Assembly (NCBI GenBank): GCA_003152695.1
Contig: PMAT01000111.1
Location: 1,141 to 38,326 of the forward strand
Reading direction: 5' to 3'
Source of the DNA: Acidobacteriaceae bacterium
GTDB lineage: Bacteria; Acidobacteriota; Terriglobia; Terriglobales; Acidobacteriaceae
DNA length: 37,186 nt
A model generated the notes under the pieces. It saw nothing but the letters and a program-made list of their open reading frames with translations. It did not search any database and had not been told where the DNA came from. Shown piece by piece: positions 25,508-34,029 of the stretch (position 1 is the stretch's first letter; each line of letters opens with the position of its first letter). A program made the position numbers and the translations under genes.

Positions 25508-25816
25508 GAAGCGGATACCGCTGTCCCTTAGGTCCCAGCGCAGGAAAAGACCCACCCAAGCACAAGAAGCTGGGGGGGGCACCCCGCTTGGCGGGCACCC
25601 GGCGGTGAGGAATTAAAACCCGATACCTTCTGACCTATCCAAGAATAGAGGTCCTTCGACTCCTCGCTACGCTCGTCGCTCAGGATGACAGCCGGGAAGA
25701 GTTTTTCATCCCTATAGGTGGGCCGCAGGCCCATGTGCCACTCAGGACGACAGGTGCGGAGGTTCGTGTTCGAAACTTGAAACTAGCCCTAGCCCCTAAG
25801 CCCCAGCCCCCGCTCC
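25508..25816. other. Non-coding stretch with palindromic repeats and a G8 run
   Basis: No gene is supported. It holds a GC-rich segment with eight consecutive G at 25572-25579, a dispersed repeat GTCCTTCGACTCC...CGCTCAGGATGAC (25650-25690), and an adjoining element with TTTTTCATCC, GGCCGCAGGCC and CTCAGGACGACAGG (25697-25753). The last is also recognisable next to the repeat at 33276. The region separates convergent genes. Confidence 0.65.
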
Positions 25817-26983
25817 CTACGCTTCGCGCAGCGCTCGCGTGATCGGCATTCTGGCGGCGCGAAAGGCCGGCAGCAATCCGCCGACGAATCCCATCAGCAC
25901 GGCGAAGCTGAGCCCGATGATCAGCAGCCCTGGCGTGACCTTGAAGGCGAATGCCAGTTCGCTGAAGGCGTTGGTTCCGGTGGCGGCGGTGTAGCCGTTC
26001 ATCGGCAAGGCGATCAGGCAGCCCAGCACTCCTCCGATGATGGCGAGCAGCACCGATTCCATCACGAAGGAAAACAGGATGCTGAAGCGCGAGAAGCCGA
26101 GCGCGCGCAGGGTGCCGATCTCGCGGGTGCGCTGCGACACAATGGCGTACATGGTGTTCATGGCGCCAAACACCGCGCCGATGCCCATCACGATGGCGAC
26201 GAACGAGGCCAGCATGATCAGCGCCGTGGCCACGCTTCCAGCCAGGTTCTCGTAGTATTTCTTCTCCGAGTCGGCCTGCACCTGCACCTGCGGATTGCCC
26301 CGGATGTCTTTATCGAACGACGCAAGTACGGTTGGGTTCGTGAGGCGCACGGTCAGCGACTCGCAGCCGCCATTGCGGCCAATGGCCGGCGCCATGGCGT
26401 CATAGTCGCCCCAGATCTCGCTCTCGAACGAGCTGTCCTCGGCGGCGAACAGCCCCACCACTTTCCAATTCTTGCGCTGGATGTTAATGGTCGAGCCGAT
26501 GTCCACCCCGCTGACGCGGTCGGCGATCCTCTTGCCGACAATCACCTCGAACAGTCCAGGCGTGAACGTCCTGCCCTCGACAACCTTGATGTTGTTGCGC
26601 ACGTTGAAGGCGGTGGGCGTCACCCCGCGGAAGGTGATGTTGGTGGGGATGTTGGTCCCTTTCCTGGGGCGGGTGGTGATGACGACGACTTCGCACGAAG
26701 CCAGGGGCTTGCCGTCAGCGCCGCGTGCAACCCGCGGATCGACCGCGATCAGGTTGGCATTGCCAATGTCGATCCACGAGGTCAGCTCCGACATCGAGCC
26801 GCGCTGGGTCACAATCGCATTGTTGTCGGAACCAGTGGAACTCAAAGCGATGTTGAAGCCGCGGGCCATCGACAGAATCGTCACAAACGCCGCCACCACC
26901 AGGGCAATGCCGAAGATGGCCAGCAGGGTGACTTTCCAGCGGGCGCGCAGGTTGCGAACGTTATAGCTGAGAGGAAGTGCCAT
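25817..26983 (-). CDS. ABC transporter permease, MacB/FtsX type (second permease)
   Basis: 388 residues: N-terminal membrane helix (about 18-40), a large periplasmic MacB-like core domain (about 45-255), and three C-terminal FtsX helices (about 270-380, e.g. ALIMLASFVAIVMGIGAVFG). The conserved cytoplasmic loop TREIGTLRALGFSR contacts the ATPase. Such permeases do not carry substrate through a channel but transmit force across the membrane (MacB/LolCDE mechanism). Last gene of a four-gene operon; its ATG overlaps the preceding stop by one base. Ends AFRAARMPITRALREA, as in the family. Confidence 0.92.
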   Translation of the reverse strand: MALPLSYNVRNLRARWKVTLLAIFGIALVVAAFVTILSMARGFNIALSSTGSDNNAIVTQRGSMSELTSWIDIGNANLIAVDPRVARGADGKPLASCEVVVITTRPRKGTNIPTNITFRGVTPTAFNVRNNIKVVEGRTFTPGLFEVIVGKRIADRVSGVDIGSTINIQRKNWKVVGLFAAEDSSFESEIWGDYDAMAPAIGRNGGCESLTVRLTNPTVLASFDKDIRGNPQVQVQADSEKKYYENLAGSVATALIMLASFVAIVMGIGAVFGAMNTMYAIVSQRTREIGTLRALGFSRFSILFSFVMESVLLAIIGGVLGCLIALPMNGYTAATGTNAFSELAFAFKVTPGLLIIGLSFAVLMGFVGGLLPAFRAARMPITRALREA

Positions 26984-28161
26984 CAGACTTGCCTCAACAC
27001 TTCGGTTATGCGGGCGCGATACGCCAGCAGCGCCGGGACTAGCCCAGCCAGCAGCCCCAGCAGCAAAGCAGCGCCCAGTCCATAGAAAACAATTTTGGGC
27101 GACAATCCCAGTCCGGGGAACTGACTCACGACATCGCCGATGAAGGGAACGTTGGGCAATGCATGGATCGCCCCTCCGGCAAGGATCAGGCCGAGCGCGC
27201 CGCCCATCAATCCCAGCAGCAGCGCTTCGATCAAGACGAGCGCCATGACCAGACCGCTCGGGAACCCCAGCGTCTTGAGCACACCAATTTCCTGCTGCCG
27301 TTCACGGACGGCGATGCTCATCGTATTGGCTGTTACCAACAAAATAGTGAACGCCACGGCCAGGCCGATGCCGTTCAGCAGCAGCGCAAGGTTTCCCGCC
27401 ATGGCGATAAAGCTGGCGCGGAAGGCCTGCTCGGTCTCGGTCTTGGTTTGGACATCGCTGTTTTCAAATTCGGCGTCGATGGCCTTGCTGATGCGGCCCG
27501 CGTTCTTGGGATCGTCAATCAATTCCGTTATAGTGCCGACGCCGGCCCTCTGCCCCGTGGCTTCGTAGAGGTACTTGTAGTTGAAGTACATCGCGGTCAG
27601 GTCCCATCCGGGATACTTCACCGGGTCGGTGTCGAAAATTCCATCCACGATAAAGTCGAAGGGCTTGCCCACGCGATATGGGGGGATGAAGCTTTCCAAC
27701 TGGAAATGGTCGCCGACCTTCCAGCCCCATTTTTCGGCGAGCTTCCGCCCGATGATGCAACCGCGCCCGTCGTGCAGCCACGCCTGCTTCTGGTCTTCGG
27801 GAAGCATGGCCTCGGGATAAATTTGCAGGAAGGGTTCCGGCTCGACCGCCATGTTGGGGAAGAAGTACTTCATGTCGCCGCGGTATATGCCGCCAAACCA
27901 GTTATTGATGGTGGTGTTCTGCACGCCGGGAATGGCAGCGATCTTGTTTTTGTAGGAGTTGGGCAGATTGAAGACCAGGCTCACATAATGGCGGGTCACC
28001 AGGCGCGACGCGTTGCCCAGATGCAAACCGTAGTTCACCGCGTCCACCACCGTCTGCAGGGTGCAGATGAGGAAGATGCAAACTGCCATCGCCAGCACGG
28101 TGCTGAGCGTGCGGAGCCAATTCTTGCGCAGATGTTTGAGAATCAGGGGCGCGAATTTCAT
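26983..28161 (-). CDS. ABC transporter permease, MacB/FtsX type (first permease)
   Basis: 392 residues with the same layout as its downstream partner: helix at 15-35 (LRTLSTVLAMAVCIFLICTL), periplasmic core, and three C-terminal helices with REQQEIGVLKTLGF-type loop (here RERQQEIGVLKTLGFP). The two permeases differ in sequence, so the membrane part is probably a heterodimer, like LolC/LolE and unlike homodimeric MacB. The periplasmic part is Tyr/Trp-rich (RGDMKYFFPNMAVEPEPFLQ). The gene begins one base after the ATPase stop, so translation is coupled. Confidence 0.92.
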   Translation of the reverse strand: MKFAPLILKHLRKNWLRTLSTVLAMAVCIFLICTLQTVVDAVNYGLHLGNASRLVTRHYVSLVFNLPNSYKNKIAAIPGVQNTTINNWFGGIYRGDMKYFFPNMAVEPEPFLQIYPEAMLPEDQKQAWLHDGRGCIIGRKLAEKWGWKVGDHFQLESFIPPYRVGKPFDFIVDGIFDTDPVKYPGWDLTAMYFNYKYLYEATGQRAGVGTITELIDDPKNAGRISKAIDAEFENSDVQTKTETEQAFRASFIAMAGNLALLLNGIGLAVAFTILLVTANTMSIAVRERQQEIGVLKTLGFPSGLVMALVLIEALLLGLMGGALGLILAGGAIHALPNVPFIGDVVSQFPGLGLSPKIVFYGLGAALLLGLLAGLVPALLAYRARITEVLRQV

Positions 28162-28162
28162 A

Positions 28163-28861
28163 TCAGTTGGTCAGCACTCCCTTGTCCAGATGGCGCTGGA
28201 CGTGCGCCCGCGCAGCCGCTCGGGGATCGTGGGTCACCATCACGATGGTCTTGCCGAACTCCTGGTTGAAGGTCTGCATCAGGTCGAGGATTTCCTCCGC
28301 GCTCTGATGGTCGAGGTCACCGGTAGGCTCATCGGCCACCAGCACCGTGGGATCGGTGACTACGGCGCGCGCGATGGCGACGCGCTGCTCCTGTCCGCCG
28401 GAGAGTTGGCCCGGGTAATGCTTGGAGCGGTCGGCCAGTCCGACAATACGCAGCGCGGTCATGGCGCGCTCGCGGCGCTCGCGCTTGGAAAGCGGGCTGA
28501 GCAGCAGCGGCAGCTCGACATTCTCGAGCGCGTTCAGCACGGGAATGAGGTTGTAGAACTGGAAGATGAAGCCGACGTTACGGCTGCGCCATTTGGCGAG
28601 TTGGCCCTCGGACAGCGAACCAAGCTCGGTTCCGGCGACCACCACGCGGCCTGAAGTGGCGCGGTCAATTCCCGCGATCAGGTTCAACAACGTGGTCTTG
28701 CCCGAGCCCGACGGCCCCATCAGAGCCAGAAATTCACCCTGCGGCACCTCGAGGTTCAGGCCGTCCAGCACCTTGATCTGCATACTGTCGCGCTGGTAAA
28801 ACTTGCGAACATTCTGCACGCTGACCGCGGTAGTCTTGTTGGCCACTTCGGTTGCACTCAT
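28163..28861 (-). CDS. ABC transporter ATP-binding protein, MacB/LolD type
   Basis: 232 residues, LolD-like. Walker [13 protein letters not shown] (about 50-61), Q-loop in [21 protein letters not shown], signature [14 protein letters not shown], Walker [13 protein letters not shown], and H-loop [11 protein letters not shown] are all present and intact, so it is an active ATPase. It drives the two FtsX-type permeases encoded just downstream; the adaptor gene is 18 bases upstream. The order adaptor-ATPase-permease-permease matches three-part export systems. Confidence 0.95.
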   Translation of the reverse strand: MSATEVANKTTAVSVQNVRKFYQRDSMQIKVLDGLNLEVPQGEFLALMGPSGSGKTTLLNLIAGIDRATSGRVVVAGTELGSLSEGQLAKWRSRNVGFIFQFYNLIPVLNALENVELPLLLSPLSKRERRERAMTALRIVGLADRSKHYPGQLSGGQEQRVAIARAVVTDPTVLVADEPTGDLDHQSAEEILDLMQTFNQEFGKTIVMVTHDPRAAARAHVQRHLDKGVLTN

Positions 28862-28879
28862 GATCTCTCCAAAATTTGC

Positions 28880-30082
28880 TTAACTCTTTACCTTCACCGA
28901 ATCGCCGTCCTTCAGTTTCTCCGGCGGATTACTCACCAGCGTCTCCGATCCCACCAGCCCGCTGGTGACGATCACCCCTCCGCGCAGATCGGCTCCGGTC
29001 ACCACGGGCAGCTGATGGACTTTCCTGTCCTCCACCTGGAACACCACCGACTTACCGTCACGCGTAACGATTGCGTCTTTCGGAATGGTCACAATGCGCC
29101 TGGGCTCGGCCGTCGTTTTTTCCGCTCGCTTCGGCGGCTGCAAGAACGTGACGTTGCAGCTCATCTCCGGCTTCAGATACTTGTCCTTGTCGAGGATCGC
29201 AGTCTTCACCGTGACCGTCGCCTTGGTGCGATCGGCGGTGGGGATGATCTGGCGCAACACCCCCTTGTAAGTATGGTTGGGAATGGCCTGCACCGTGATC
29301 TCCGCCGGCTGGCCCGACTGAAGCTGCGCGACGTTGGCCTCGTTCACGTCCACCTCGGCTTCCAGCGAATTCATGTCGGCAATGGCCACGATGGCGCCTG
29401 ACGACGTCGAGATATTCACCCCCGGAGGAATAGGCGCTACGCTCTCGCCCGCCTCCGTCATCTTTTTCACTACGATGCCGGCGAACGGCGCGCGAATGGT
29501 GGTGAAGTCGAAGTTGGCCTGCTGCATCTGCAAGGCTGCCTTGTCCTGCTCGATGGTGGCGGCGGCGAGGGCGACCTTGGCTTTGGCGGCGTCGAGCGCG
29601 TCCTGCGATACCACCTTGTCGCGAAACAGGCCCTCCTGCAAACGCTCTTGCCGCTGCGCCTCCGCCAGGTCGGCCTTGGCGTACTCGATATCGGCCTTGG
29701 CCTTGGCGATGCCGGCCACGTAGTCCTCGTTTTCCAGCGTCGCCAACACGTCGCCTGTCTTTACAATGCTGCCCTCTTCCACGAGCAACTTGCCGATGCG
29801 TCCCTGGATCTTCGACGACACCACCGACTGCCGCCGCGCCACCAGATAGCCGGAGGCTGTAAGAATTGGCGTGCCTGCCATGGGCCCGCTGCCGCTTTGC
29901 ACGCTGGGCTGCACGGTTTGGACCTCGACGGCGCCGAAGACAGGCCGGGCGCGCGAGAAGTACAGTCCACCGGCGGCGACGATGGCAAGCAGCAGCAAGA
30001 CAACCAGCCAGCGCCATCGTCCCCGGCGCGGCGCGTCCCGCTCGATCCGCAACGATGCGAGTTCGTCTTTCAGGTCCCGCAT
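28880..30082 (-). CDS. HlyD/MacA-family periplasmic adaptor protein
   Basis: About 400 residues. A short basic cytoplasmic start, one anchor helix (about 26-44, WLVVLLLLAIVAAGGLYFS), then lipoyl-like and beta-barrel parts: SGYLVARRQSVVSSKIQGRI and GKLLVEEGSIVKTGDVLATLE. A long coiled-coil hairpin (about 130-190, AQRQERLQEGLFRDKVVSQ) and VKKMTEAGESVAPI and PAEITVQAIPNHTYKGVL follow. The hairpin would contact an outer-membrane TolC-like channel, which is not encoded here. The Met at 30082 gives a normal anchor; the frame is open to 30136 without protein-like sequence. First gene of the operon. The exported substrate is unknown. Confidence 0.9.
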   Translation of the reverse strand: MRDLKDELASLRIERDAPRRGRWRWLVVLLLLAIVAAGGLYFSRARPVFGAVEVQTVQPSVQSGSGPMAGTPILTASGYLVARRQSVVSSKIQGRIGKLLVEEGSIVKTGDVLATLENEDYVAGIAKAKADIEYAKADLAEAQRQERLQEGLFRDKVVSQDALDAAKAKVALAAATIEQDKAALQMQQANFDFTTIRAPFAGIVVKKMTEAGESVAPIPPGVNISTSSGAIVAIADMNSLEAEVDVNEANVAQLQSGQPAEITVQAIPNHTYKGVLRQIIPTADRTKATVTVKTAILDKDKYLKPEMSCNVTFLQPPKRAEKTTAEPRRIVTIPKDAIVTRDGKSVVFQVEDRKVHQLPVVTGADLRGGVIVTSGLVGSETLVSNPPEKLKDGDSVKVKS

Positions 30083-30382
30083 AGATGGTGTCCAACACTC
30101 CTTGGCGGCGCTACTAGCATCGCATTGTTGCCCCAAGTTTGGAAGAGCGCGACCGTCGATTACTGCGTGCCGGCGCCGGTCTAGGCTTAGCTATTTTCTA
30201 CCGCTTCAACTGACAGGGATGATTGTCGCCGAGTCGCACGCGCGGCGCTAGTGTGGATTGTCAACGTTGCAGGATGACAAATGTCATGCAGCGAGGCGGC
30301 CGGATGGCCGAGGGCGCGCAGCGCCCCCGGCACTCGGTCAGCGGAGACCAGACGCGGAGGTCCGGTGCGGTATGATGTGTGC
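30083..30382. other. 300-base divergent spacer between the export operon and the lipoprotein gene
   Basis: No gene is supported. It must hold promoters for both directions, though no convincing -35/-10 pair was found. It carries the perfect inverted repeat described at 30274-30287 and a GC-rich palindromic stretch near 30307-30333 (GGGCGC...GCGCCC). Confidence 0.5.
30274..30287. promoter_or_regulatory. Operator-like palindrome ATGACA-AA-TGTCAT
   Basis: A perfect 6-base inverted repeat with a 2-base centre, located about 190 bases upstream of the adaptor gene and 96 bases upstream of the lipoprotein gene. The size suits a dimeric repressor or response regulator. No regulator gene is nearby and the binding family is not assigned. 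Confidence 0.4.
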
Positions 30383-30841
30383 ATGGCGTCGCGACTCAGG
30401 TTCGTCTCTGCCGTCCTGGCAATCCTCGCGTTTGCTGGCCTCAGCGGCTGCAAGCCCAAGACTAAGAAGACCACCGTGGTGCGGGTGGCGCGCAACCTCA
30501 GCTCCCCTTACGGCAGCGAAATGGATCGCCGCATCGTGGAGTTTCAACTCAGCAATCCGCGCTTGCCATCGGGCAACCCGATTGTGATACAGACGGTAGA
30601 GAGTGACTATCACGATCTGCTGCAGAATCATCTCAGCAATGCCGACCTGGTCATTCTGGATGCGCCGGCCGATGCCGACCTGAATCCCGCCTTGCAGGCC
30701 AATATGGCGCGTGCGGTGAACATCTGCGCGGCGGTGAAGGCTTGTCCGGCCGAGGTCCCGGCGCTGATTCCGTCTTCCGGCTCGCCCGATCGCAAGGAAG
30801 CAGCACAGAAGTTTCTCGACGCGCTGCAGAAACAACCGTAG
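30383..30841 (+). CDS. Small lipoprotein resembling part of a solute-binding protein
   Basis: 152 residues. The N-terminus MASRLRFVSAVLAILAFAGL ends in the lipobox LSGC (Cys near residue 23), so it is a lipid-anchored periplasmic protein. The mature part has VVRVARNLSSPYGSEMDRRI and VIQTVESDYHDLLQ, followed by NADLVILDAP, reminiscent of one lobe of periplasmic binding proteins, but at about 130 residues it is only half-size. Whether it is a short natural family or a truncated gene is unknown. Its Met is the first giving a proper lipoprotein signal; the frame is open further left. Confidence 0.65.
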   Translation: MASRLRFVSAVLAILAFAGLSGCKPKTKKTTVVRVARNLSSPYGSEMDRRIVEFQLSNPRLPSGNPIVIQTVESDYHDLLQNHLSNADLVILDAPADADLNPALQANMARAVNICAAVKACPAEVPALIPSSGSPDRKEAAQKFLDALQKQP

Positions 30842-31003
30842 CGGCGCGCCATTTTTCGTGGCCCGGAGGCGATACAGCAGGACAGCTCAACGAGGGTGTG
30901 TGAGAACTCGTTTTGAGTTGGCTCATCCTGAAACCAGGAAGTATGGAAGTGATGACGAGCCGCCAGCCGTTGAGCGGAATGAACACGGGCAAGACCAGCA
31001 TCG

Positions 31004-31495
31004 TCAGTGTTTGTCTCCTACCCCAGGTCGGCGTCTAATCGCTAAGAGACCGATAGCGATCGTCACGACAACTAAGAAGAGAAGCAAGTCCAGAACGAAG
31101 TGCATCGCGTCGGGCGCGGGGTGTCCGATGGAAGATGGAAATAACTTGTACGTTTTTTGGAGGGCCTTCTGATTGCTCAGGGCGCGCTCGTCGGCGCCGA
31201 AAATCCACGGTATCCACCAACTCTGAATCTGCATAACAGCCCAAAAGCCATTGCCAATCAGCCCCACCCAAATCAGCCAAACCCAGCGTTTCCAAATGGA
31301 CAAGGAGAAAAGCAGAACTGGGAGCAGCATCGCGAGCGCAGAACCCATCACGCCCAATGCCTGACCTTCGTTAAGAAGTGTGATCAGCCGCTTTCCAGGC
31401 TGGTCGTTCCAGGAGCCGAGCGGAAACCAGAGAATCGCCTGAAAGTACGCCGCTAAGAGAATTTGAACCAGCAACGACGCTTTGAGCCACTTCAT
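31004..31495 (-). CDS. Small membrane protein, unknown function
   Basis: About 163 residues with four hydrophobic helices (LLVQILLAAYFQAILWF; GVMGSALAMLLPVLLFSLSI; VWLIWVGLIGNGFWAVMQIQSWW; LLLFLVVVTIAIGLLAI). The third is Trp-rich. No family was recognised. The Met at 31495 is a conservative choice; a GTG at about 31510 with GGGAGC upstream or the ATG at 31540 are alternatives. It lies directly downstream of the frameshifted CPBP protease gene and may share its transcript. Confidence 0.6.
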   Translation of the reverse strand: MKWLKASLLVQILLAAYFQAILWFPLGSWNDQPGKRLITLLNEGQALGVMGSALAMLLPVLLFSLSIWKRWVWLIWVGLIGNGFWAVMQIQSWWIPWIFGADERALSNQKALQKTYKLFPSSIGHPAPDAMHFVLDLLLFLVVVTIAIGLLAIRRRPGVGDKH

Positions 31496-31550
31496 TGAGG
31501 ATACTGGCACACCCTTGCTCCCTTCTGGTTCCCCTCTCATAATGGCGATA

Positions 31551-32326
31551 TCAAGTAAACAGGCTTGCAACAGGTATCACGAGGTTGCTCAGATTGTGGC
31601 CAAACACACATGGCCAGACGCTATTCGTGCGCTCGCGTACCCATCCTGAAACCAAGCTCAACATAATCGGGGCAATAGCCGCGTGGGGAACGATGTGGGC
31701 ATGAAGTCGCGGGTCCACAACGACAAGGCCGTTGGACCCGGCGAAAAGTATGGCAGTGATGATGAGCCCCCAGCCGAACTCCGCGTTGGCCAGTCGCCAC
31801 GGTTTCCCGAAAACACGGTTCAACAGGGACTGATACACACCCCGGAATACCAGTTCCTCGGCGAGCCCGGGCATGATCAGGAGGAAGGCCCAGCCCTCGG
31901 CGTCCAGTGTCTTGCGGCCCCGAGAATGAAGAAGACTGCGGGCACCGCCAGAGCCAGGAGCAAAGCGACGAGCGACGGCTTCAACCAACCTGGCCGGAAG
32001 CGCGACGTGACGCCAACTGAGGCCAGCGAAATTCCGGGGACGAGAGCTACCAGCAAGAACGGCCATGCCGTCGAGAGGAGGCACTCCTGCCAACTCCAGT
32101 GCAGGTGCTGGAAACCATCGACCCGAGGTATTTCTACGAGCGCAAACTCCAGCACGACTAAGGATGCTACGAATAGCAATAGGCCCCAACGCCGCGTGCG
32201 GGAGCGCCAGACGGCAATCAACACAAAGGGCAGGACGCAGGCCAGGGTGAGCCCCGCTTCCAGGACCACACGACAGAGATAACTGCGCAGCGGCACGCCG
32301 CATTCTAACTCTTTGTCCCCGCACAA
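31551..32326 (-). pseudogene. CPBP (CAAX-like) intramembrane protease, broken by a -1 frameshift
   Basis: Two minus-strand frames together give one membrane protease of about 258 residues. The upstream part (32326 to about 31921) encodes several helices (EAGLTLACVLPFVLIAVW and others). The downstream part (about 31921-31551) encodes the catalytic half: EELVFRGVY (motif 1, EExxxR) and FGHNLSNLVIPV (motif 3, HxxxN). They join if one base is added back in the C4 run at 31918-31921. Motif 2 should contain FxxxH but reads FAGSN, so a catalytic His is also missing. The start is uncertain: TTG at 32326 or GTG at 32296. The family cleaves prenylated or bacteriocin-type peptides in membranes. Confidence 0.7.
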
Positions 32327-32371
32327 AGCTGTTCGAACAACAAAGCCGGCTTTCTCGAAAAGCCGACCAGT

Positions 32372-33187
32372 CTACCTCGAGTTTTCCCGCAACCTGCTGG
32401 AAGATTTCTTGCGGCCTTGGGCGGCGGGCTTTCTGGATTGGCGCGGCGAAGTTTTCTTGGCAACCGAACCTTTCTTGGCGCTGGGTACGGCTGTCTTCTT
32501 TGCCGCATCGCTCGCCAGCGGAAGGTCCTTCATCTCGGCGGCGCGCCACAAGTACCAGCAAGCGACGCTGCGATAGGGACGCCAGCGCTCGCCGTAGGCC
32601 AGCAACTCTTTGGGCTTGGGCAGTTCGGCGAGTTTGTGCACTTTGGCGAAGCCCTTGCGGATGCCGTAATCGTCAACCGCCAGCACGTCAGGGCGCGCCA
32701 GGCGAAAGATCAGCAGCATTTCCACCGTCCAGCGGCCGATGCCGCGCACGGTGTCGAGGCGTTCGATCAGCTCCTCATCGCTCATGCGATGGGCTTGCTT
32801 GACCGTCGGCACCGTGCCGTCAATCGTCTTGGCCGCGAGATCGCGAATGGCCAGCATCTTGGCGCGCGAGAGCCCCGCCGAACGCAGCAATTCTTCCGGC
32901 GCCGCCAGGATCTGTTGCGGGCTGGGAAAACCAGCGACCAGTCCCCGGCGGGTACGCAGCCGCTTAACATTCTCGGGGAACAGCGCCTTCACGCGCGCGG
33001 TAATGGTGGCGGCAACCTTCCCGTTGAGCTGCTGGTAGATGATGGACTCCAGCAGCGCCTCGAAGATGCTCTGCGTGGTTTCCTGTTGCAGGCAGCATTC
33101 GCCCGCGCGAACAATGATCCGCGCCAGGCGACGGTCGGCCCGCGCAAGATGTTCCAGAGCGGCGGTGTGGTCGAGTTTCTTGGGCAT
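32372..33187 (-). CDS. AlkA-like DNA-3-methyladenine glycosylase with basic C-terminal tail
   Basis: About 271 residues. HhH-GPD fold with IIYQQLNGKVAATITARV, the helix-hairpin-helix LDTVRGIGRWTVEMLLIF (about 155-172) and the catalytic Asp in DVLAVDDYGIRKGF (about 185). It flips out and removes alkylated purines. There is no iron-sulphur cluster. The last 50 residues are a Lys/Ser/Arg-rich tail (KKTAVPSAKKGSVAKKTSP) that may bind DNA non-specifically. The Met at 33187 gives the family-like start MPKKLDH; upstream sequence is a heptamer array. Probably transcribed alone. Confidence 0.9.
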   Translation of the reverse strand: MPKKLDHTAALEHLARADRRLARIIVRAGECCLQQETTQSIFEALLESIIYQQLNGKVAATITARVKALFPENVKRLRTRRGLVAGFPSPQQILAAPEELLRSAGLSRAKMLAIRDLAAKTIDGTVPTVKQAHRMSDEELIERLDTVRGIGRWTVEMLLIFRLARPDVLAVDDYGIRKGFAKVHKLAELPKPKELLAYGERWRPYRSVACWYLWRAAEMKDLPLASDAAKKTAVPSAKKGSVAKKTSPRQSRKPAAQGRKKSSSRLRENSR

Positions 33188-33191
33188 GATC

Positions 33192-33219
33192 CAGTTAGCA
33201 GTAGTCAGTTGCCAGCTCG
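33192..33219. repeat. Short heptamer array upstream of the AlkA-like gene
   Basis: Four units, CAGTTAG, CAGTAGT, CAGTTGC, CAGCTCG, beginning 4 bases from the start codon of the AlkA-like gene, so the array lies where its ribosome-binding site would be. Confidence 0.75.
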
Positions 33220-33275
33220 TCGTAAAACGTGTCAGGCGGGCGTGAGTGGGCAGTATAACGCGGCAGCAGGATAGG

Positions 33276-33396
33276 GGGCCTTCGACTCCTCGTCCGGTCG
33301 CCACGACGGCCCGACTCGTCGCTCAGGATGACAGACTATTAAAGATTTTTCGTCCACCCATGAGTGCGGCAGGCCCATGCGACGCTCCGGATGGCA
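33276..33396. repeat. Dispersed palindromic repeat plus its companion element
   Basis: GGCCTTCGACTCCTCG...CGCTCAGGATGAC (33276-33333) is followed by TTTTTCGTCC...GCGGCAGGCCCATG...CTCCGGATGGCAG (33351-33396). The same two-part order is seen at 25650-25753, so the companion is probably part of one larger element. Confidence 0.65.
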
Positions 33397-33403
33397 GCAG
33401 AGA

Positions 33404-33445
33404 CCTGACCACTGGCAACTGACTACTGGCTACTGGCCACTCACT
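33404..33445. repeat. Heptamer array overlapping the 3' end of recX
   Basis: Units ACTGGCA, ACTGACT, ACTGGCT, ACTGGCC, ACTCACT. The complementary strand reads AGCCAGT, the CAGTAGC class. The stop and last codons of recX (Val-Ser-Gly-Gln-stop) lie inside the array. Confidence 0.85.
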
Positions 33446-33966
33446 TCCTCTTCCAACGCTGACAGCGTCTCGTCATCCACGTCCCACTTCTTCAGGATGC
33501 GAAAGATAATCCCGCTGCTGAATCCGGCGCGCATCAGGGTGCGAAACACGCGCGCCGCCTGCTTCTGGCTGACGGGTTTCACCATGCGCTTGCGCTGCAA
33601 AAACTCGCGCGCCAGTCGCTCCTCGTTGACATCGCCGTAGGCCGCACTGACCACGCTGTCGATGATGTCGCCGTGCACGCCTTTGATCTTCAGGTCCTGG
33701 ATGACGCGCAGCCGCCCGAACTTTTCGTTCTCCTTGCGGAAGCGCGAATAGTTTTCGGCGTAGCTGGTGTCGTTGAGATATTTCTGTTCCTTCAGGCGGG
33801 CCACCACCATCTCGACCAGCAGTTCACCGTGCTCCTGGTCGCGCACCCGGTTGCGCATCAGGCGCTTGATTTCCGCCACCGTGCGCATCTGCCGCGCCAG
33901 CGCTCCCACGGCGTATTCGTAGAGCGATTCTCCGTCGTAGGTTTTGCGCGCGCGCTTGAACGGCAT
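33430..33966 (-). CDS. recX: RecX family regulatory protein
   Basis: 178 residues, helical, with the three-repeat RecX layout. Seen: YDGESLYEYAVGALARQMRT near the start, LVEMVVARLKEQKYLNDTSYAENYSR (about 50-75), and VFRTLMRAGFSSGIIFRIL near the end. RecX binds RecA and limits its filament growth. recA is not adjacent here, unlike in many bacteria. The C-terminal residues after EEE are encoded by a heptamer repeat, so the original stop may have been displaced. Heptamer arrays flank the gene on both sides. Confidence 0.9.
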   Translation of the reverse strand: MPFKRARKTYDGESLYEYAVGALARQMRTVAEIKRLMRNRVRDQEHGELLVEMVVARLKEQKYLNDTSYAENYSRFRKENEKFGRLRVIQDLKIKGVHGDIIDSVVSAAYGDVNEERLAREFLQRKRMVKPVSQKQAARVFRTLMRAGFSSGIIFRILKKWDVDDETLSALEEEVSGQ

Positions 33967-33991
33967 GACGAAGATTATAGGCGGCAGGAAG

Positions 33992-34026
33992 CAGTAGCCA
34001 GTAGTCAGTAGTCAGTTGCCAGAGGC
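33992..34026. repeat. Heptamer tandem array upstream of recX
   Basis: Five units: CAGTAGC, CAGTAGT, CAGTAGT, CAGTTGC, CAGAGGC, starting 26 bases upstream of the recX start codon. Confidence 0.88.
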
Positions 34027-34029
34027 TAA

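Noticed and set aside
25572-25579. G8 run as a phase-variation switch
   Set aside because: It is not in a coding sequence or at a promoter that I can recognise; it may simply be part of an intergenic element.
27163-28269. Plus-strand frame opposite the permease and ATPase genes
   Set aside because: The opposite strand carries intact, coupled ABC transporter genes; this frame is His/Gln/Arg-rich without motifs.
28163-30082. The export operon as a DevBCA-type glycolipid exporter
   Set aside because: There are two different permeases and no outer-membrane partner; the substrate cannot be assigned from sequence, so only a MacAB/Lol-like description is given.
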